From an uncultured Bacteroidia bacterium (GTDB lineage Bacteria; Bacteroidota; Bacteroidia; Bacteroidales; UBA932): a DNA stretch of 64,000 nt. The stretch covers positions 1 to 64,000 of the forward strand of contig CACYZM010000002.1 of the NCBI GenBank assembly GCA_902778855.1, in the 5' to 3' direction. Shown here piece by piece: positions 17,073 to 25,609 of the stretch (positions within the stretch are counted from its first letter, which is position 1; each line of letters starts with the position of its first letter). The translations under genes were made by a program, and so were the position numbers. A model generated the notes under the pieces. The model had not been told where the DNA came from, searched no databases, and saw only the letters and a program-made list of their open reading frames with translations.

Positions 17073-18562
17073 CAATTGTTGAAATAGTTCATGAACTCGT
17101 CGAGCAGCACATACATGTTGTCGTCGATATCGCCCGTGGCGTTGCTGTTGTAAGCCCGCGAGTTGCAGACGAAAGCCCCGCTCATGTGCTGGTTGGTGTT
17201 CCCGGCCCAGATCGTGGCCGTTCCGGCGATGTTGCCGCCGTGGTAGTGGGCGCCCGGGAAAAGACGGCTGTGGTTCATGCGCCAGCCCTGGCCATAGCGG
17301 TTGTAGCTTGACGCCGTATATTTATGGGGCGTGTACATATCAGCCAGCGTCTCCGGCGTGAAGATGTCGGGAACGGTGTCATCGCCATCCATATAAGTCA
17401 GGATGCGCATCATCTGGTTGGTGGAGGTGATGATGCCGGCCGCGCCGGCCAGTTCGCGGAGCGGATTCCGGTAGCCGTCGCCGCCGCCCTGCGAGTAGAA
17501 CACGCATTCATTGGGCCGGCGCTCTTCCAGATAACCGCCGATGTGGGTGTCGGTAATGCCCATCTTGGCCAGCACGTCTTCCTTGAGGAACTTCTCGTAA
17601 TCTTTGCCGCTGAGCACTTCGACGATGCGGTGCAGCACGCAGAAGCCTACGTTGCTGTAGCTATAGTCCGCGCCGGGGTAGTAAGTGGTGCTGCCCGAGG
17701 TATAAGGACTCTGGCGGTTGTCGATCGTGCGCTGGATGAGCGTGTCGGTGGGAACCGGCGTTCCGTTGCTGAAGAAACGGTAGGAATTGGTGAAGGCGGG
17801 GTCGCCCAGGCCGTTGCAGATACCGCTGCTGTGGCTCAGCAGGTGCCGGACCGTCATGGCTTCGTGGAAGGAGTTGATGTTGTGGTAGATGCCCTTCAGG
17901 ATGCCCTTGTCGCCGAAAACCTGGTCATCGAGGGTCAGTTTCCCCTGCTCCTTGAGCGTCATGATGCACATCGTGCAGAACTGCTTGGAGATGCTGGCCA
18001 TCCGGAACAGGTGGTCCGGGGTGACGCGGGTCTCGGCCACGGCGTTGGCGAAGCCGAAGCCGCTGGAGTACTTGATTTCCGTTCCTTTCATAATGGAGAT
18101 GGAAACGCCCGGAATGCTGAAGTCCTCCATAAACTGGTAGACCTTGTTGTCGATGTAGGGGATGCCGTGTTTGACCAGGACGGAATACTTGTTGGTAAAC
18201 TTGCCCGATTCCGACACGATCTTGATGGTCTGGATGTTGCCCGAAAAGTCATAGGCCGTGCCCGGCGTGTAGGGCTTGTCGTCGATGAAGACCTGGGCCT
18301 TGTCGGAGGCCTGGATGTCGGGGACGAGGCGGGCGCGGTCGACGCCTTCCGTAACGGAGATGCAGTAATACCCGTTGGCAGTGATACCGGTGGAGGAACC
18401 CTGCATGCCGGGATTCTTGTCGGCGGCAAAAGTGATTTTGAGCAGGGAGGCCTTATCGCTCAGTTCGGCGGGAGTGTCTTTCTCCGGAACGGTCGTTCCG
18501 CAGGCCGCCAGCGTGAAGAGGGCGAGCCCCAGGACGAAGAAATAACGAAGTACTTTGTTCAT
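17072..18562 (-). CDS. Serine beta-lactamase-like lipoprotein
   Basis: A 496-residue lipoprotein (MNKVLRYFFVLGLALF, then LAACG). The frame stays open upstream into mnmA, but ATG 18562 with its lipobox is the clear start. Residues about 35-130 form a beta-rich domain of the kind found at the front of Bacteroidota surface proteins. The rest is a class C beta-lactamase/penicillin-binding-protein fold: SISK as the SxxK motif (in FRMASISKQF), YSN as the YxN motif (in DYSYSNVGF) and HYHGG near the KTG position. Members are usually esterases or D-aminopeptidases and not resistance enzymes. The gene lies 23 bases after mnmA on the same strand and overlaps the flavoprotein start. Confidence 0.88.
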   Translation of the reverse strand: MNKVLRYFFVLGLALFTLAACGTTVPEKDTPAELSDKASLLKITFAADKNPGMQGSSTGITANGYYCISVTEGVDRARLVPDIQASDKAQVFIDDKPYTPGTAYDFSGNIQTIKIVSESGKFTNKYSVLVKHGIPYIDNKVYQFMEDFSIPGVSISIMKGTEIKYSSGFGFANAVAETRVTPDHLFRMASISKQFCTMCIMTLKEQGKLTLDDQVFGDKGILKGIYHNINSFHEAMTVRHLLSHSSGICNGLGDPAFTNSYRFFSNGTPVPTDTLIQRTIDNRQSPYTSGSTTYYPGADYSYSNVGFCVLHRIVEVLSGKDYEKFLKEDVLAKMGITDTHIGGYLEERRPNECVFYSQGGGDGYRNPLRELAGAAGIITSTNQMMRILTYMDGDDTVPDIFTPETLADMYTPHKYTASSYNRYGQGWRMNHSRLFPGAHYHGGNIAGTATIWAGNTNQHMSGAFVCNSRAYNSNATGDIDDNMYVLLDEFMNYFNN

Positions 18563-18585
18563 ATCCGTAAAAATCAAGTATTGGC

Positions 18586-19770
18586 TTATTGGTCGATGAC
18601 GCCGCTGCCGACCATTTCCCCGTCGTCGGCGTACCAGACGGCGAACTGGCCCGGGGTAATGCCGCGCTGCGGCGCGTCGAAGGTGATGAAGAGCCCGTCT
18701 TCCCGGGCATGGAGGGTAGCCGCCTGCAGCGGCTGCCGATAGCGGATGCGGACCTGATACCGACGCTCCCCGCCAGCGGGCAGGGCCAGGTCGGGCCGGA
18801 TCCAGTGGATTTCTTCGGGGCGGATGCGGAGCGCCCGGCGCCAGAGGCCCGGGTGGCTGTCGCCTTCGCCGACGAAGATCAGGTTCTTTTCGATGTCGTT
18901 GGCAATCAGGAAGCAGGATTCGACGTGGCCGCCGATGCCCAGGCCCTTGCGCTGCCCGATCGTATAGTATTGGGCACCGATGTGGCGGCCGATGACCTTG
19001 CCGTCTTCCCGGCGGTACCGGATGGGCGTGGCCATCTCTTCGAGGGTCTGCGGTTCCGGGCGCCCTTCGTAGAAGCTCCGGGGAATTTCCACGATGTCGC
19101 CTTCCTGCGACTTGAGTTTCTGCTGCAGGAATACGGGCAGGTCGACCTTTCCCACGAAGCAGATGCCCTGGCTGTCCTTTTTCTCGGCGCTGGGCAGCTC
19201 CGCTTCCCGGGCGATGCGGCGCACTTCGGGCTTGGTCAGGTCTCCGATGGGGAAGAGGGCCGTGGCGAGCTGCGCCTGCGAGAGCTGGCACAGGAAGTAA
19301 CTCTGGTCCTTGTTGGGATCGCTGCCCGCGAGGATGCGGTACACGGTCTTTCCGTCAGCGTCTGTGAAACTGTCTTTCCGACAGTAGTGCCCCGTGGCCA
19401 CATAGTCGGCGCCCAGGGCCTGCGCGGCCTGCCAGAAGGCGTCGAACTTGATCTCGCGGTTGCACAGCACGTCGGGATTGGGGGTGCGCCCCTTCTCGTA
19501 TTCGCTGAACATATAATCCACGACCCGCTGCCGGTACACGTCGCTCAGGTCCACGAAATGGAAGGGGATGCCGATCTTGCGCGCCACCATTTCGGCGACG
19601 GCGCGGTCTTCCTCCCACTCGCATTCTCCGTGCAGGGTGCCGGTGGTGTCGTGCCAGTTCTGCATGAACAGGGCGAACACGTCGCAGCCCTGGCGTTTGA
19701 GCAGCAGGGCGGCCACGCTCGAATCGACGCCGCCGGAGAGTCCGATGCAGATCTTGGGTTTGTTGTTCAT
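18586..19770 (-). CDS. mnmA: tRNA-specific 2-thiouridylase MnmA
   Basis: A 394-residue enzyme that makes 2-thiouridine at the wobble base of tRNAs for Lys, Glu and Gln. The ATP pyrophosphatase loop GLSGGVDSS is at residues 9-17. The cysteine pair used in thiolation is visible in NPDVLCNREIKF and SQGICFVGKVDL. The central GHYCRK and QSYFLCQL segments and the C-terminal beta-barrel are present. Start ATG 19770 is followed directly by PKICIGLSGG. It is the first gene of a minus-strand unit with the beta-lactamase-like and flavoprotein genes, and lies divergent from the SRP RNA gene. Confidence 0.96.
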   Translation of the reverse strand: MNNKPKICIGLSGGVDSSVAALLLKRQGCDVFALFMQNWHDTTGTLHGECEWEEDRAVAEMVARKIGIPFHFVDLSDVYRQRVVDYMFSEYEKGRTPNPDVLCNREIKFDAFWQAAQALGADYVATGHYCRKDSFTDADGKTVYRILAGSDPNKDQSYFLCQLSQAQLATALFPIGDLTKPEVRRIAREAELPSAEKKDSQGICFVGKVDLPVFLQQKLKSQEGDIVEIPRSFYEGRPEPQTLEEMATPIRYRREDGKVIGRHIGAQYYTIGQRKGLGIGGHVESCFLIANDIEKNLIFVGEGDSHPGLWRRALRIRPEEIHWIRPDLALPAGGERRYQVRIRYRQPLQAATLHAREDGLFITFDAPQRGITPGQFAVWYADDGEMVGSGVIDQ

Positions 19771-19787
19771 TTATTCAAAAAAATTCC

Positions 19788-19795
19788 TACCTTTG
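19788..19795 (+). promoter_or_regulatory. Promoter -7 element of the SRP RNA gene
   Basis: TACCTTTG matches TAnnTTTG and lies 5 bases before the RNA; TGTTG at 19761-19765 is near the -33 position. Confidence 0.65.
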
Positions 19796-19800
19796 TGCCG

Positions 19801-19903
19801 GGGTAAGTCTTATACGACCAGCTCCCACTGAACTCCCCCAGGGCTTGACCGCAGCAAGGGTAGGTGGTTGTAGCGGTGCGATATAATCAGCTTACCCTTT
19901 TTT
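19801..19903 (+). ncRNA. ffs: Signal recognition particle RNA (small bacterial type)
   Basis: The RNA pairs with Ffh to target membrane proteins. The 5' GGGTAAG (19801-19807) pairs with CTTACCC (19891-19897), which is followed by T6 and so also makes the terminator. The apical part carries the conserved SRP core: ACTGAACTCCCCCAGGGC, then GACCGCAGCAAGGGTAG, holding the GGAA-type tetraloop equivalent and the asymmetric loop that binds Ffh. Length of about 97-103 bases fits the short bacterial form. It lies between mnmA and cdd, both on the other strand, and has its own promoter. Confidence 0.9.
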
Positions 19904-19932
19904 CGTGCCCGTTCGGGGAGCTTTCTCATTCT

Positions 19933-20406
19933 CTATAAATCGTTAAATATTAACGGCATAATCGATTCGACGCCTTCGAAGACAAGGATCGGGCCGCCGC
20001 TGCCCAGGATGATGCGCAGCGGCCGTTTCGACTCCCGCTCGTACTGCGCCATGACCTGACGGCAGGCGCCGCAGGGCGATCCGGGGTTGGGCATCAGCTT
20101 TCCGTCGCGGGAGCAGACCACGGCCAGGCTCTCGAACGGGACGCCGGGATGGTTCGCGCTGGCGGCGAACATCGCCGTCCGCTCGGCGCACAGGCCTGAA
20201 GGGTAGGCGGCGTTCTCCTGATTGGCGCCCTTGACGACGGTCCCGTCGGCCAGCCGCACGGCCGCCCCCACGTTGAAATGGGAGTAGGGCGCGTAGGATC
20301 CCTGTATCGCTGCGATCGCAGCGTCGAGCAGGGCCCGGTCCGCCGCGGGGAGTTCTTCGCGGGAGGCGTACTCCTGATAATCGATGATCAGTTTCTTGTT
20401 TTCCAT
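19933..20406 (-). CDS. cdd: Cytidine deaminase
   Basis: A 157-residue pyrimidine salvage enzyme that deaminates cytidine and deoxycytidine to uridine. The zinc site is complete: CAE in PSGLCAERTAMF and PCGAC in GSPCGACRQVM. FNVGAAV and the ENAAYPSG segment bind substrate. Length is typical of the homotetrameric form. The upstream gene on the same strand ends 10 bases before its start, so the two may be co-transcribed. Confidence 0.95.
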   Translation of the reverse strand: MENKKLIIDYQEYASREELPAADRALLDAAIAAIQGSYAPYSHFNVGAAVRLADGTVVKGANQENAAYPSGLCAERTAMFAASANHPGVPFESLAVVCSRDGKLMPNPGSPCGACRQVMAQYERESKRPLRIILGSGGPILVFEGVESIMPLIFNDL

Positions 20407-20416
20407 GCGTTTCGGT

Positions 20417-21184
20417 CTAATACTTCAGGGCGGCCCAGGGAATCCGGATCTGGATGCCTCCGAAGACATAGGGGGCCAGTTCGTAAGGATCATAGTAGAA
20501 GGTAATGCCTTCTTCGCCCACGCTGAACAGTTCGCTGGGCTCGATGGCATCGACGTAGAAGACTTCTTTCGGATCGAAATCATTGCCGATCTCTTCGGCC
20601 AGCTTGTCGCACTTGTATTCGTCGAGCAGTTCCATCAGGCGCTCCCGGGAGATGCCTTGGGTGAAGGTTTCGTGCGGGACGGCCTTGCCCGTCTTTTTGT
20701 CGAGGACGATGGCGCCCTGGTGGCTCAGGCCGTGGGCTCCGCCATAATACTGGTAGCCCTCGATCTTGTAATTGATATAGTCGCCGTAGACTTCGCCGAA
20801 CGAACCGGTGACATCGGAACTCCAGTTGAGCGTCAAGGCTTCATCTTCTTCGATTTCAAGCTCCTTGAGCAATTCCTGGTTGGCGGTGACATATTCTTCT
20901 TTATGGACTTCGATGATGTCCTTTTTCAGTTCGTCCAGCGAACCGCTGAAATCGGTGTAGCCCTCTCCCAGGCAGACTTTGCGGATTTCCCGGCGCATCT
21001 GCGCGATGGCCGCCTTGCTGAATCCGGCGACGGGCAGCTCGATGTCATAATTCAGGTTGTCGAAAAACTGGCTCCCTTCGTGGAAAGGGATGTCTTCGGC
21101 GAATTCGAGTTTTTCGATGCGGAATTCCTGGCTGCAAGACGCCAGCAGGGCGACGGCGGCCAGCAGGAAAGCGAAGCGTTTCAT
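20417..21184 (-). CDS. RsiV-like DUF3298 lipoprotein
   Basis: A 255-residue exported lipoprotein (MKRFAFLLAAVALLASC). The C-terminal part matches the DUF3298/RsiV type: GGAHGLSHQGAIVLDKKTGK and EEGITFYYDPYELAPYVFGG. A DUF4163-like N-terminal part precedes it. In Firmicutes RsiV binds lysozyme; here no sigma factor is adjacent, so a ligand-binding role at the cell surface is only a guess. The ATG overlaps the GH2 stop codon (TAATG), which places it in an operon with the GH2 gene. Confidence 0.8.
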   Translation of the reverse strand: MKRFAFLLAAVALLASCSQEFRIEKLEFAEDIPFHEGSQFFDNLNYDIELPVAGFSKAAIAQMRREIRKVCLGEGYTDFSGSLDELKKDIIEVHKEEYVTANQELLKELEIEEDEALTLNWSSDVTGSFGEVYGDYINYKIEGYQYYGGAHGLSHQGAIVLDKKTGKAVPHETFTQGISRERLMELLDEYKCDKLAEEIGNDFDPKEVFYVDAIEPSELFSVGEEGITFYYDPYELAPYVFGGIQIRIPWAALKY

Positions 21185-22989
21185 TATTGCATGGATTTGA
21201 TGACTTGTTGGTTGATGGCGCGCACGCGCGGGATGTCCACCTTGTCGACTTTCCGGTCGTAGGTCATCAGGCCGTTGACTTCGATCTCCACGTCGGTGGT
21301 CTGGGTGTAGATGGCGGCGGCGAAGCCGCGGGCCACCATTTCCTGCAGTTGCAGGGCGTATTTCACATATTCGTCGGTCACTTCCTCGGGCGTGGTGAAT
21401 TTCACATAACCCCAGTTGCGGTCGGGCGTCCAGAGATGGCCTTCGAGCGGCATGCCGATGCCGCCGTATTCGCCCAGCACGTTGACGCGTTTGGCGTCGG
21501 TCAGGTACATCGCCGGCTGGGGATAGTTGTGCAGGTCGAGGATGTCGCCCGCCTTCAGGAAATGGTTGCCGCCGCTGGCGGAGTTGACCAGGCGGGTCGG
21601 GTCGTGCTGTTTGGTCCAGGCGGTGATTTCAACGGTTTTGAACTGACCCCATCCTTCATTGAACGGGACCCAGGCCACGATGCACGGCTGGCTGTAGAGG
21701 TAGTCCATGATTTCGCACCACTCCTTGCGGTAACAGGCTTCCGATTCGACGCTGCGCACGAATTCGGTGCCTTCGTACCAGCGGGTGTTCTGCCAGCTGC
21801 CGTGGAGGTCGCCGCTGGGCATATCCTGCCACACGAGGATGCCGAGGCGGTCGCAGTGGTAGTACCAGCGCGCCGGCTCCACTTTCACGTGCTTGCGGAT
21901 GAGGTTGAAGCCCCAGTCCTTGGTTTTCTGAATGTCGAAGGCAAGGGCTTCGTCGGTGGGGGCGGTGTAGAGGCCGTCGGGCCACCAGCCCTGGTCGAGC
22001 GGGCCGTATTGGAAGAGCGGCTTGTTGTTGAGGGTCATGCGGAGCACACCGTTCTTGTCGGGGGCGATCCCGATCTTGCGCATCGCGCAGTAGCTGCGGA
22101 CACGGTCCACTGTCTTGCCGTTCTGGACCAGGCTGACTTCCAGGTCGTAGAGGTAGGGATCGTCCGGCGTCCAGAGACGGGCGCCCTGCAGCGACAGTTC
22201 GGCCTCCTGGCCGGCGATGGCGCGGGCCGTGGCGACCCGTTTTCCGCCCTCGAGCAAGGTTACTTCCACCAGGCCCTGGCAGGCCCCTTCGGCCAGCACG
22301 CGGAAACTGCAGGCGTCGAGGTCGGGCGTGATGCGCAGGCCGGCGATGTGCTGCTCGGGGACCGGCTCCAGCCAGACCGTCTGCCAGATGCCCGTGACAG
22401 AGGTGTACCAGATGCCGCTGGGGTTGCGGACCTGCTTGCCGCGGGGCTGGAAGCCCGTGTCGGTGCCGTCCCAGACCTTGACGGTCAGGGTATTCTCGCC
22501 CGGAACGAGGGCGTCGGTGATATCGAGGGAGAAGGGCGTGTAGCCGCCGGTGTGGCTGCCCGCTTTTATGTCGTTGACCCAGATGTCGGCTTTCCAGTCG
22601 ACGGCGCCGAAGTGCAGGAGCACGCGGCGGCCTTTCCACGTCTTGGGGACGGTGAAGGTGCGGCGGTACCACAGGTTTTCGTCGGTCCCGACGGTGCGGC
22701 CGACCCCGGAGAGGCTCGATTCAATGCAGAAGGGGACGAGGATGCGGCCGTCAGGTTTGCCGAAGGCGCTGCCGAGCGGAAGCACGGCATAGTCCCACAG
22801 ACCGTTGAGGTTCATCCAGTCGGCGCGCTGCATCAGCGGGCGCGGGTATTCGGGCAGGGGGTTCGCGGGATCTACCTGGTCGGCCCAGGGCGTGTGGATC
22901 CGGTCTCCGGCGGGGCGCCAGTTCTGCGCATCGGCAGAAAATGCGACGAGGAGGACCAGGGTCAGGAGGAAGAATGCCGATTTTTTCAT
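21184..22989 (-). CDS. Secreted GH2 family glycoside hydrolase
   Basis: A 601-residue enzyme of the beta-galactosidase/beta-glucuronidase family. ATG 22989 gives MKKSAFFLLTLVLLVAFSADA, a signal peptide; the longer open frame upstream runs into the divergent gene and is not used. Domains in order are a jelly-roll sugar-binding domain (about 40-210), an Ig-like domain (about 210-300) and a TIM barrel. The acid/base glutamate is in PFNEGWGQ and the nucleophile glutamate in VLGEYGGIG. The usual C-terminal beta domains of long GH2 enzymes are missing, as in the short family members. It diverges from an exported aldose epimerase across 34 bases. Confidence 0.92.
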   Translation of the reverse strand: MKKSAFFLLTLVLLVAFSADAQNWRPAGDRIHTPWADQVDPANPLPEYPRPLMQRADWMNLNGLWDYAVLPLGSAFGKPDGRILVPFCIESSLSGVGRTVGTDENLWYRRTFTVPKTWKGRRVLLHFGAVDWKADIWVNDIKAGSHTGGYTPFSLDITDALVPGENTLTVKVWDGTDTGFQPRGKQVRNPSGIWYTSVTGIWQTVWLEPVPEQHIAGLRITPDLDACSFRVLAEGACQGLVEVTLLEGGKRVATARAIAGQEAELSLQGARLWTPDDPYLYDLEVSLVQNGKTVDRVRSYCAMRKIGIAPDKNGVLRMTLNNKPLFQYGPLDQGWWPDGLYTAPTDEALAFDIQKTKDWGFNLIRKHVKVEPARWYYHCDRLGILVWQDMPSGDLHGSWQNTRWYEGTEFVRSVESEACYRKEWCEIMDYLYSQPCIVAWVPFNEGWGQFKTVEITAWTKQHDPTRLVNSASGGNHFLKAGDILDLHNYPQPAMYLTDAKRVNVLGEYGGIGMPLEGHLWTPDRNWGYVKFTTPEEVTDEYVKYALQLQEMVARGFAAAIYTQTTDVEIEVNGLMTYDRKVDKVDIPRVRAINQQVIKSMQ

Positions 22990-22996
22990 AACTTTG
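22989..22996 (+). promoter_or_regulatory. Candidate -7 element of the epimerase gene
   Basis: TAACTTTG matches TAnnTTTG and overlaps the GH2 start codon on the other strand, 27 bases before the epimerase ATG. Confidence 0.45.
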
Positions 22997-23007
22997 GATT
23001 TATCTAT

Positions 23008-23015
23008 CAAATATA
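23008..23015 (-). promoter_or_regulatory. Candidate -7 element of the GH2 gene
   Basis: TATATTTG on the minus strand matches TAnnTTTG, 18 bases before the GH2 ATG. The two divergent -7 elements lie within 27 bases. Confidence 0.55.
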
Positions 23016-23023
23016 CTGAATCC

Positions 23024-24010
23024 ATGACGAAATTCAAAATTATTTGTGCCGCCTTCGTGTCGCTGCTGCTGCTTGCCGGCTGCGGCAAGCCGGCGGAACC
23101 CGATACTTTTACCATCCGCAACGCCAACGGCATGACCGCCACGTTCTGCACCACGGGCGGCCGGCTGCTCCGGCTCGAGGTGCCCGACCGCGACGGCGTG
23201 CTCCGGAACGTGGTCTGGGGCTGCGCCGACGCCGCCGAATGCGCCACGGATCCCGACTACCGCCAGCCGATCGTGGGGCGCTATGGCAACCGCATCGCCA
23301 AAGGCCGCTTCGATCTCGACGGCTATACTTATCAACTCTCTCAGAATGAAGGGGAAAATCACCTCCACGGCGGCAAGGCCGGCTTCGACAAACAGCCCTG
23401 GATCATCGAGCCGCTGACCGAGGAATCCCTGATGATGACCCGGCTCTCGCCGGCTGGCGAGGAGGGCTATCCGGGCAATCTCGAGATTACGGTGCTCTGC
23501 ACCCTGACCGACAAGAACGCCCTGGTGCTCCAGTACTCCGCCACGACCGATGAACCCACCATCCTCAATCCGACGCTCCACGCCTGGTTCAATCTCCACG
23601 GGAGCGGGGAGGGGCTCACCACCACCCATATTCTCCAGATCAATGCCGATCAGTATACCCCCGTCGATGCGGAACTCATCCCGACGGGAGAAATCGCCCC
23701 CGTCGAAGGTACGGCTTTCGACTTCCGGGCCGGCAAGCTCGTGACGCCGGAATTCGACCATAATTTCGTGCTGCGCGGAGAGTCCGGCGAGCCGGCGCTC
23801 GTCCTGAGCGAGCCGGGCACGGGCATTGCCCTGAAAATCTATACCGACCAGCCGGGCCTCCAGGTCTACAGCGGCCGGCCCGATTGCGGCCTGGTGCTCG
23901 AGACGCAGCATTTTCCCGATTCGCCCAATCACCCGAATTTCCCGTCCACGGTGCTGCGTCCGGGAGAACATTATACGCAGACCACGATTTATCAGTTTGA
24001 AATTTTGTAA
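23024..24010 (+). CDS. Exported aldose 1-epimerase-like lipoprotein
   Basis: A 328-residue protein that should interconvert the alpha and beta anomers of a sugar. ATG 23024 gives MTKFKIICAAFVSLLLLAGC, a lipoprotein signal, so it acts outside the cytoplasm. YGNRIAKGRFDLDG, HLHGGKAGFDK, the catalytic histidine in NPTLHAWFNLHG and the catalytic glutamate in LETQHFPDSPN are the family marks. The usual NHAYFN is HAWFN here. Divergence from a secreted GH2 enzyme suggests that both act on the same released sugar, perhaps galactose. Confidence 0.9.
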   Translation: MTKFKIICAAFVSLLLLAGCGKPAEPDTFTIRNANGMTATFCTTGGRLLRLEVPDRDGVLRNVVWGCADAAECATDPDYRQPIVGRYGNRIAKGRFDLDGYTYQLSQNEGENHLHGGKAGFDKQPWIIEPLTEESLMMTRLSPAGEEGYPGNLEITVLCTLTDKNALVLQYSATTDEPTILNPTLHAWFNLHGSGEGLTTTHILQINADQYTPVDAELIPTGEIAPVEGTAFDFRAGKLVTPEFDHNFVLRGESGEPALVLSEPGTGIALKIYTDQPGLQVYSGRPDCGLVLETQHFPDSPNHPNFPSTVLRPGEHYTQTTIYQFEIL

Positions 24011-24015
24011 CTTTG
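24008..24015 (+). promoter_or_regulatory. Candidate -7 element of the aldo/keto reductase gene
   Basis: TAACTTTG overlaps the stop codon of the epimerase gene, 20 bases before the reductase ATG. Confidence 0.45.
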
Positions 24016-24034
24016 CGACAAATCAATACTTGTT

Positions 24035-25408
24035 ATGGATAAAAAGAACCTTATGTCCCGCCGCGAGGCGATCCGTGCGATGATGCTCGCGGGTGCGGGC
24101 CTTGCCGCAGGCACTTCGCTCGTAGGCGCACCCCTCCGCGCTTCGGGCCTGATGGCTGGAGACTGGAAATTCACCGAACCCGCCAAAGGCGACAAGGTCA
24201 TCCACCGCACCTGGAAAACGCTGGGCGGCGAGAGCATCAGCCTGCTGGGCATGGGCTGCATGCGCTTCCCCCGCAAGGGCAGCGGCCGCCGCGCCCCGCT
24301 CGACCAGGAAGCCATCAACCAGATGATCGACTACGCGCTCGAGCACGGCATCAACTATTTCGACACGGCGCCGGCCTACGGCGATTCCGAACGGGCGACG
24401 GGCGAGGCCCTCAGCCGCCACAACCGCAAGGACTATCTGATCGCGACCAAAATGTCGAATTTCATGAATTCCGATCTGGGCGCCTGCAAGACGATGTTCG
24501 CCAACTCCCTGAAGAACCTGCGCACCGACTATGTGGACTACTTCCTGCTCCACTCGATCGGCAGCGTGGACGATTTCAAGAAGCGCTTCGTGAACAACGG
24601 CCTGCTGCCGTACCTGCAGGATCTCCGCAAGAAGGGGACGATCCGGCACCTGGGCTTCTCATTCCACGGTTCCAACGCCGCCCTCAAGGCGCTTCTCGAC
24701 ATGCCGTATAACTGGGAATTCGTCCAGATCCAGATGAACTATGTGGACTGGAAGAACATGCCGCTGGAAGACAGCAACGAGCCCTGCGATTCCGAGACGC
24801 TCTATAAGATGCTGGAAGCCAAGAACATTCCCGTAGTCATCATGGAGCCGATCCGCGGCGGCGCCCTGGCCAATGTCTCGAGCGGCCTGAAGGGTAAACT
24901 GGCCGCCCGCTTCCCGCAGCTTTCCCCTGCCGGCGTGGCGCTCACCTTCGCCTCGGGCTATCCGGCCGTGATGTGCACCCTCAGCGGTATGAGCAACATG
25001 CAGCAGCTGATGGAGAACGTCTACACCTTCAGCCATTTCAAGGCCTTCAGCGCCCAGGACAACGACTACCTGATGGAAATGGCGCGGCTCTACAACAGCA
25101 ACCCGCACATCCCGTGCACCGCGTGCCGCTATTGCATGCCTTGCCCACACGGTGTCGACATCCCCGGCGTCTTCGGCGTCTACAACGCGCTGAGCGATGA
25201 ACTCAAGCTGCCCGATCCCGCCAACAAGAAAGCCAAAGACTACAAGGAGAACCGCAAGGAATTCCTCAAGCGCTATGCGACCTTGGCCGAAGGCGCCGAC
25301 GCCTCCTTCTGCACGAAGTGCAACGCCTGCCTTCCCAAGTGCCCCCAGCGCATCCGCATCCCCGACCAGATGCGCAACGTCCATCAGCTGGTCAAGAGCA
25401 TCAAATAA
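24035..25408 (+). CDS. Aldo/keto reductase with C-terminal ferredoxin domain and Tat-like signal
   Basis: A 457-residue oxidoreductase. The N-terminus MSRREAIRAMMLAGAGLAAG has the twin-arginine form, which suggests export of a folded, cofactor-loaded protein. The (beta/alpha)8 domain shows the catalytic Asp/Tyr pair in NYFDTAPAYGDSE, the Lys in YLIATKMS and the His in YFLLHSIGS. The end carries two four-cysteine clusters, CTACRYCMPCPHGVD and CTKCNACLPKCPQ, as in 4Fe-4S ferredoxins. The substrate is unknown. A strong terminator follows the stop codon. Confidence 0.9.
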   Translation: MDKKNLMSRREAIRAMMLAGAGLAAGTSLVGAPLRASGLMAGDWKFTEPAKGDKVIHRTWKTLGGESISLLGMGCMRFPRKGSGRRAPLDQEAINQMIDYALEHGINYFDTAPAYGDSERATGEALSRHNRKDYLIATKMSNFMNSDLGACKTMFANSLKNLRTDYVDYFLLHSIGSVDDFKKRFVNNGLLPYLQDLRKKGTIRHLGFSFHGSNAALKALLDMPYNWEFVQIQMNYVDWKNMPLEDSNEPCDSETLYKMLEAKNIPVVIMEPIRGGALANVSSGLKGKLAARFPQLSPAGVALTFASGYPAVMCTLSGMSNMQQLMENVYTFSHFKAFSAQDNDYLMEMARLYNSNPHIPCTACRYCMPCPHGVDIPGVFGVYNALSDELKLPDPANKKAKDYKENRKEFLKRYATLAEGADASFCTKCNACLPKCPQRIRIPDQMRNVHQLVKSIK

Positions 25409-25414
25409 AATTTT

Positions 25415-25455
25415 TACGGGATTTCTTGCCGATTTGCGGGAAATCCCGTATTTTT
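25415..25455 (+). terminator. Intrinsic terminator overlapping the tRNA-Ala promoter
   Basis: A perfect 11-base stem, TACGGGATTTC (25415-25425) with GAAATCCCGTA (25440-25450), a 14-base loop and a T-tract. It ends the reductase transcript; its right arm and T-tract are part of the promoter of the next gene. Confidence 0.75.
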
Positions 25456-25456
25456 G
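25426..25456 (+). promoter_or_regulatory. tRNA-Ala promoter
   Basis: TTG (25426-25428), 20 bases, then TATTTTTG (25449-25456), which fits the Bacteroidota TTTG-N19-21-TAnnTTTG form. The tRNA starts 14 bases later. Confidence 0.65.
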
Positions 25457-25469
25457 CCCCGCAATTGAC

Positions 25470-25542
25470 GGGGTATTAGCTCAGTTGGTAGAGCGATAGG
25501 TTCGCAATCTATAGGTCAGGGGTTCGAATCCCCTATGCTCCA
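25470..25542 (+). tRNA. tRNA-Ala(CGC)
   Basis: A 73-base cloverleaf. Acceptor GGGGTAT pairs with ATGCTCC and contains the G3:U70 pair that marks alanine tRNA. The D arm is GCTCAGTTGGTAGAGC. The anticodon stem ATAGG/TCTAT holds the loop TTCGCAA with anticodon CGC, reading GCG. The T arm is AGGGGTTCGAATCCCCT. The discriminator is A and CCA is not encoded. Confidence 0.9.
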
Positions 25543-25548
25543 CGAAAA

Positions 25549-25577
25549 AAGGCATCGCAACAAGCGGTGCCTTTTTT
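25549..25577 (+). terminator. tRNA-Ala terminator
   Basis: AGGCATCGC-AACAA-GCGGTGCCT followed by T7, starting 6 bases after the tRNA. Confidence 0.8.
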
Positions 25578-25609
25578 TCATCCCCTGAGTCGGCTGGATA
25601 AGCATGAGT

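Noticed and set aside
17072-18562. Considered an antibiotic-resistance beta-lactamase
   Set aside because: Lipoprotein with an extra N-terminal beta domain and class C-like esterase/peptidase features; no resistance context.
18563-19291. Possible N-terminal extension of the beta-lactamase-like protein into mnmA
   Set aside because: The extension is Arg/Pro-rich shadow sequence of mnmA; ATG 18562 with a lipobox is a clear start.
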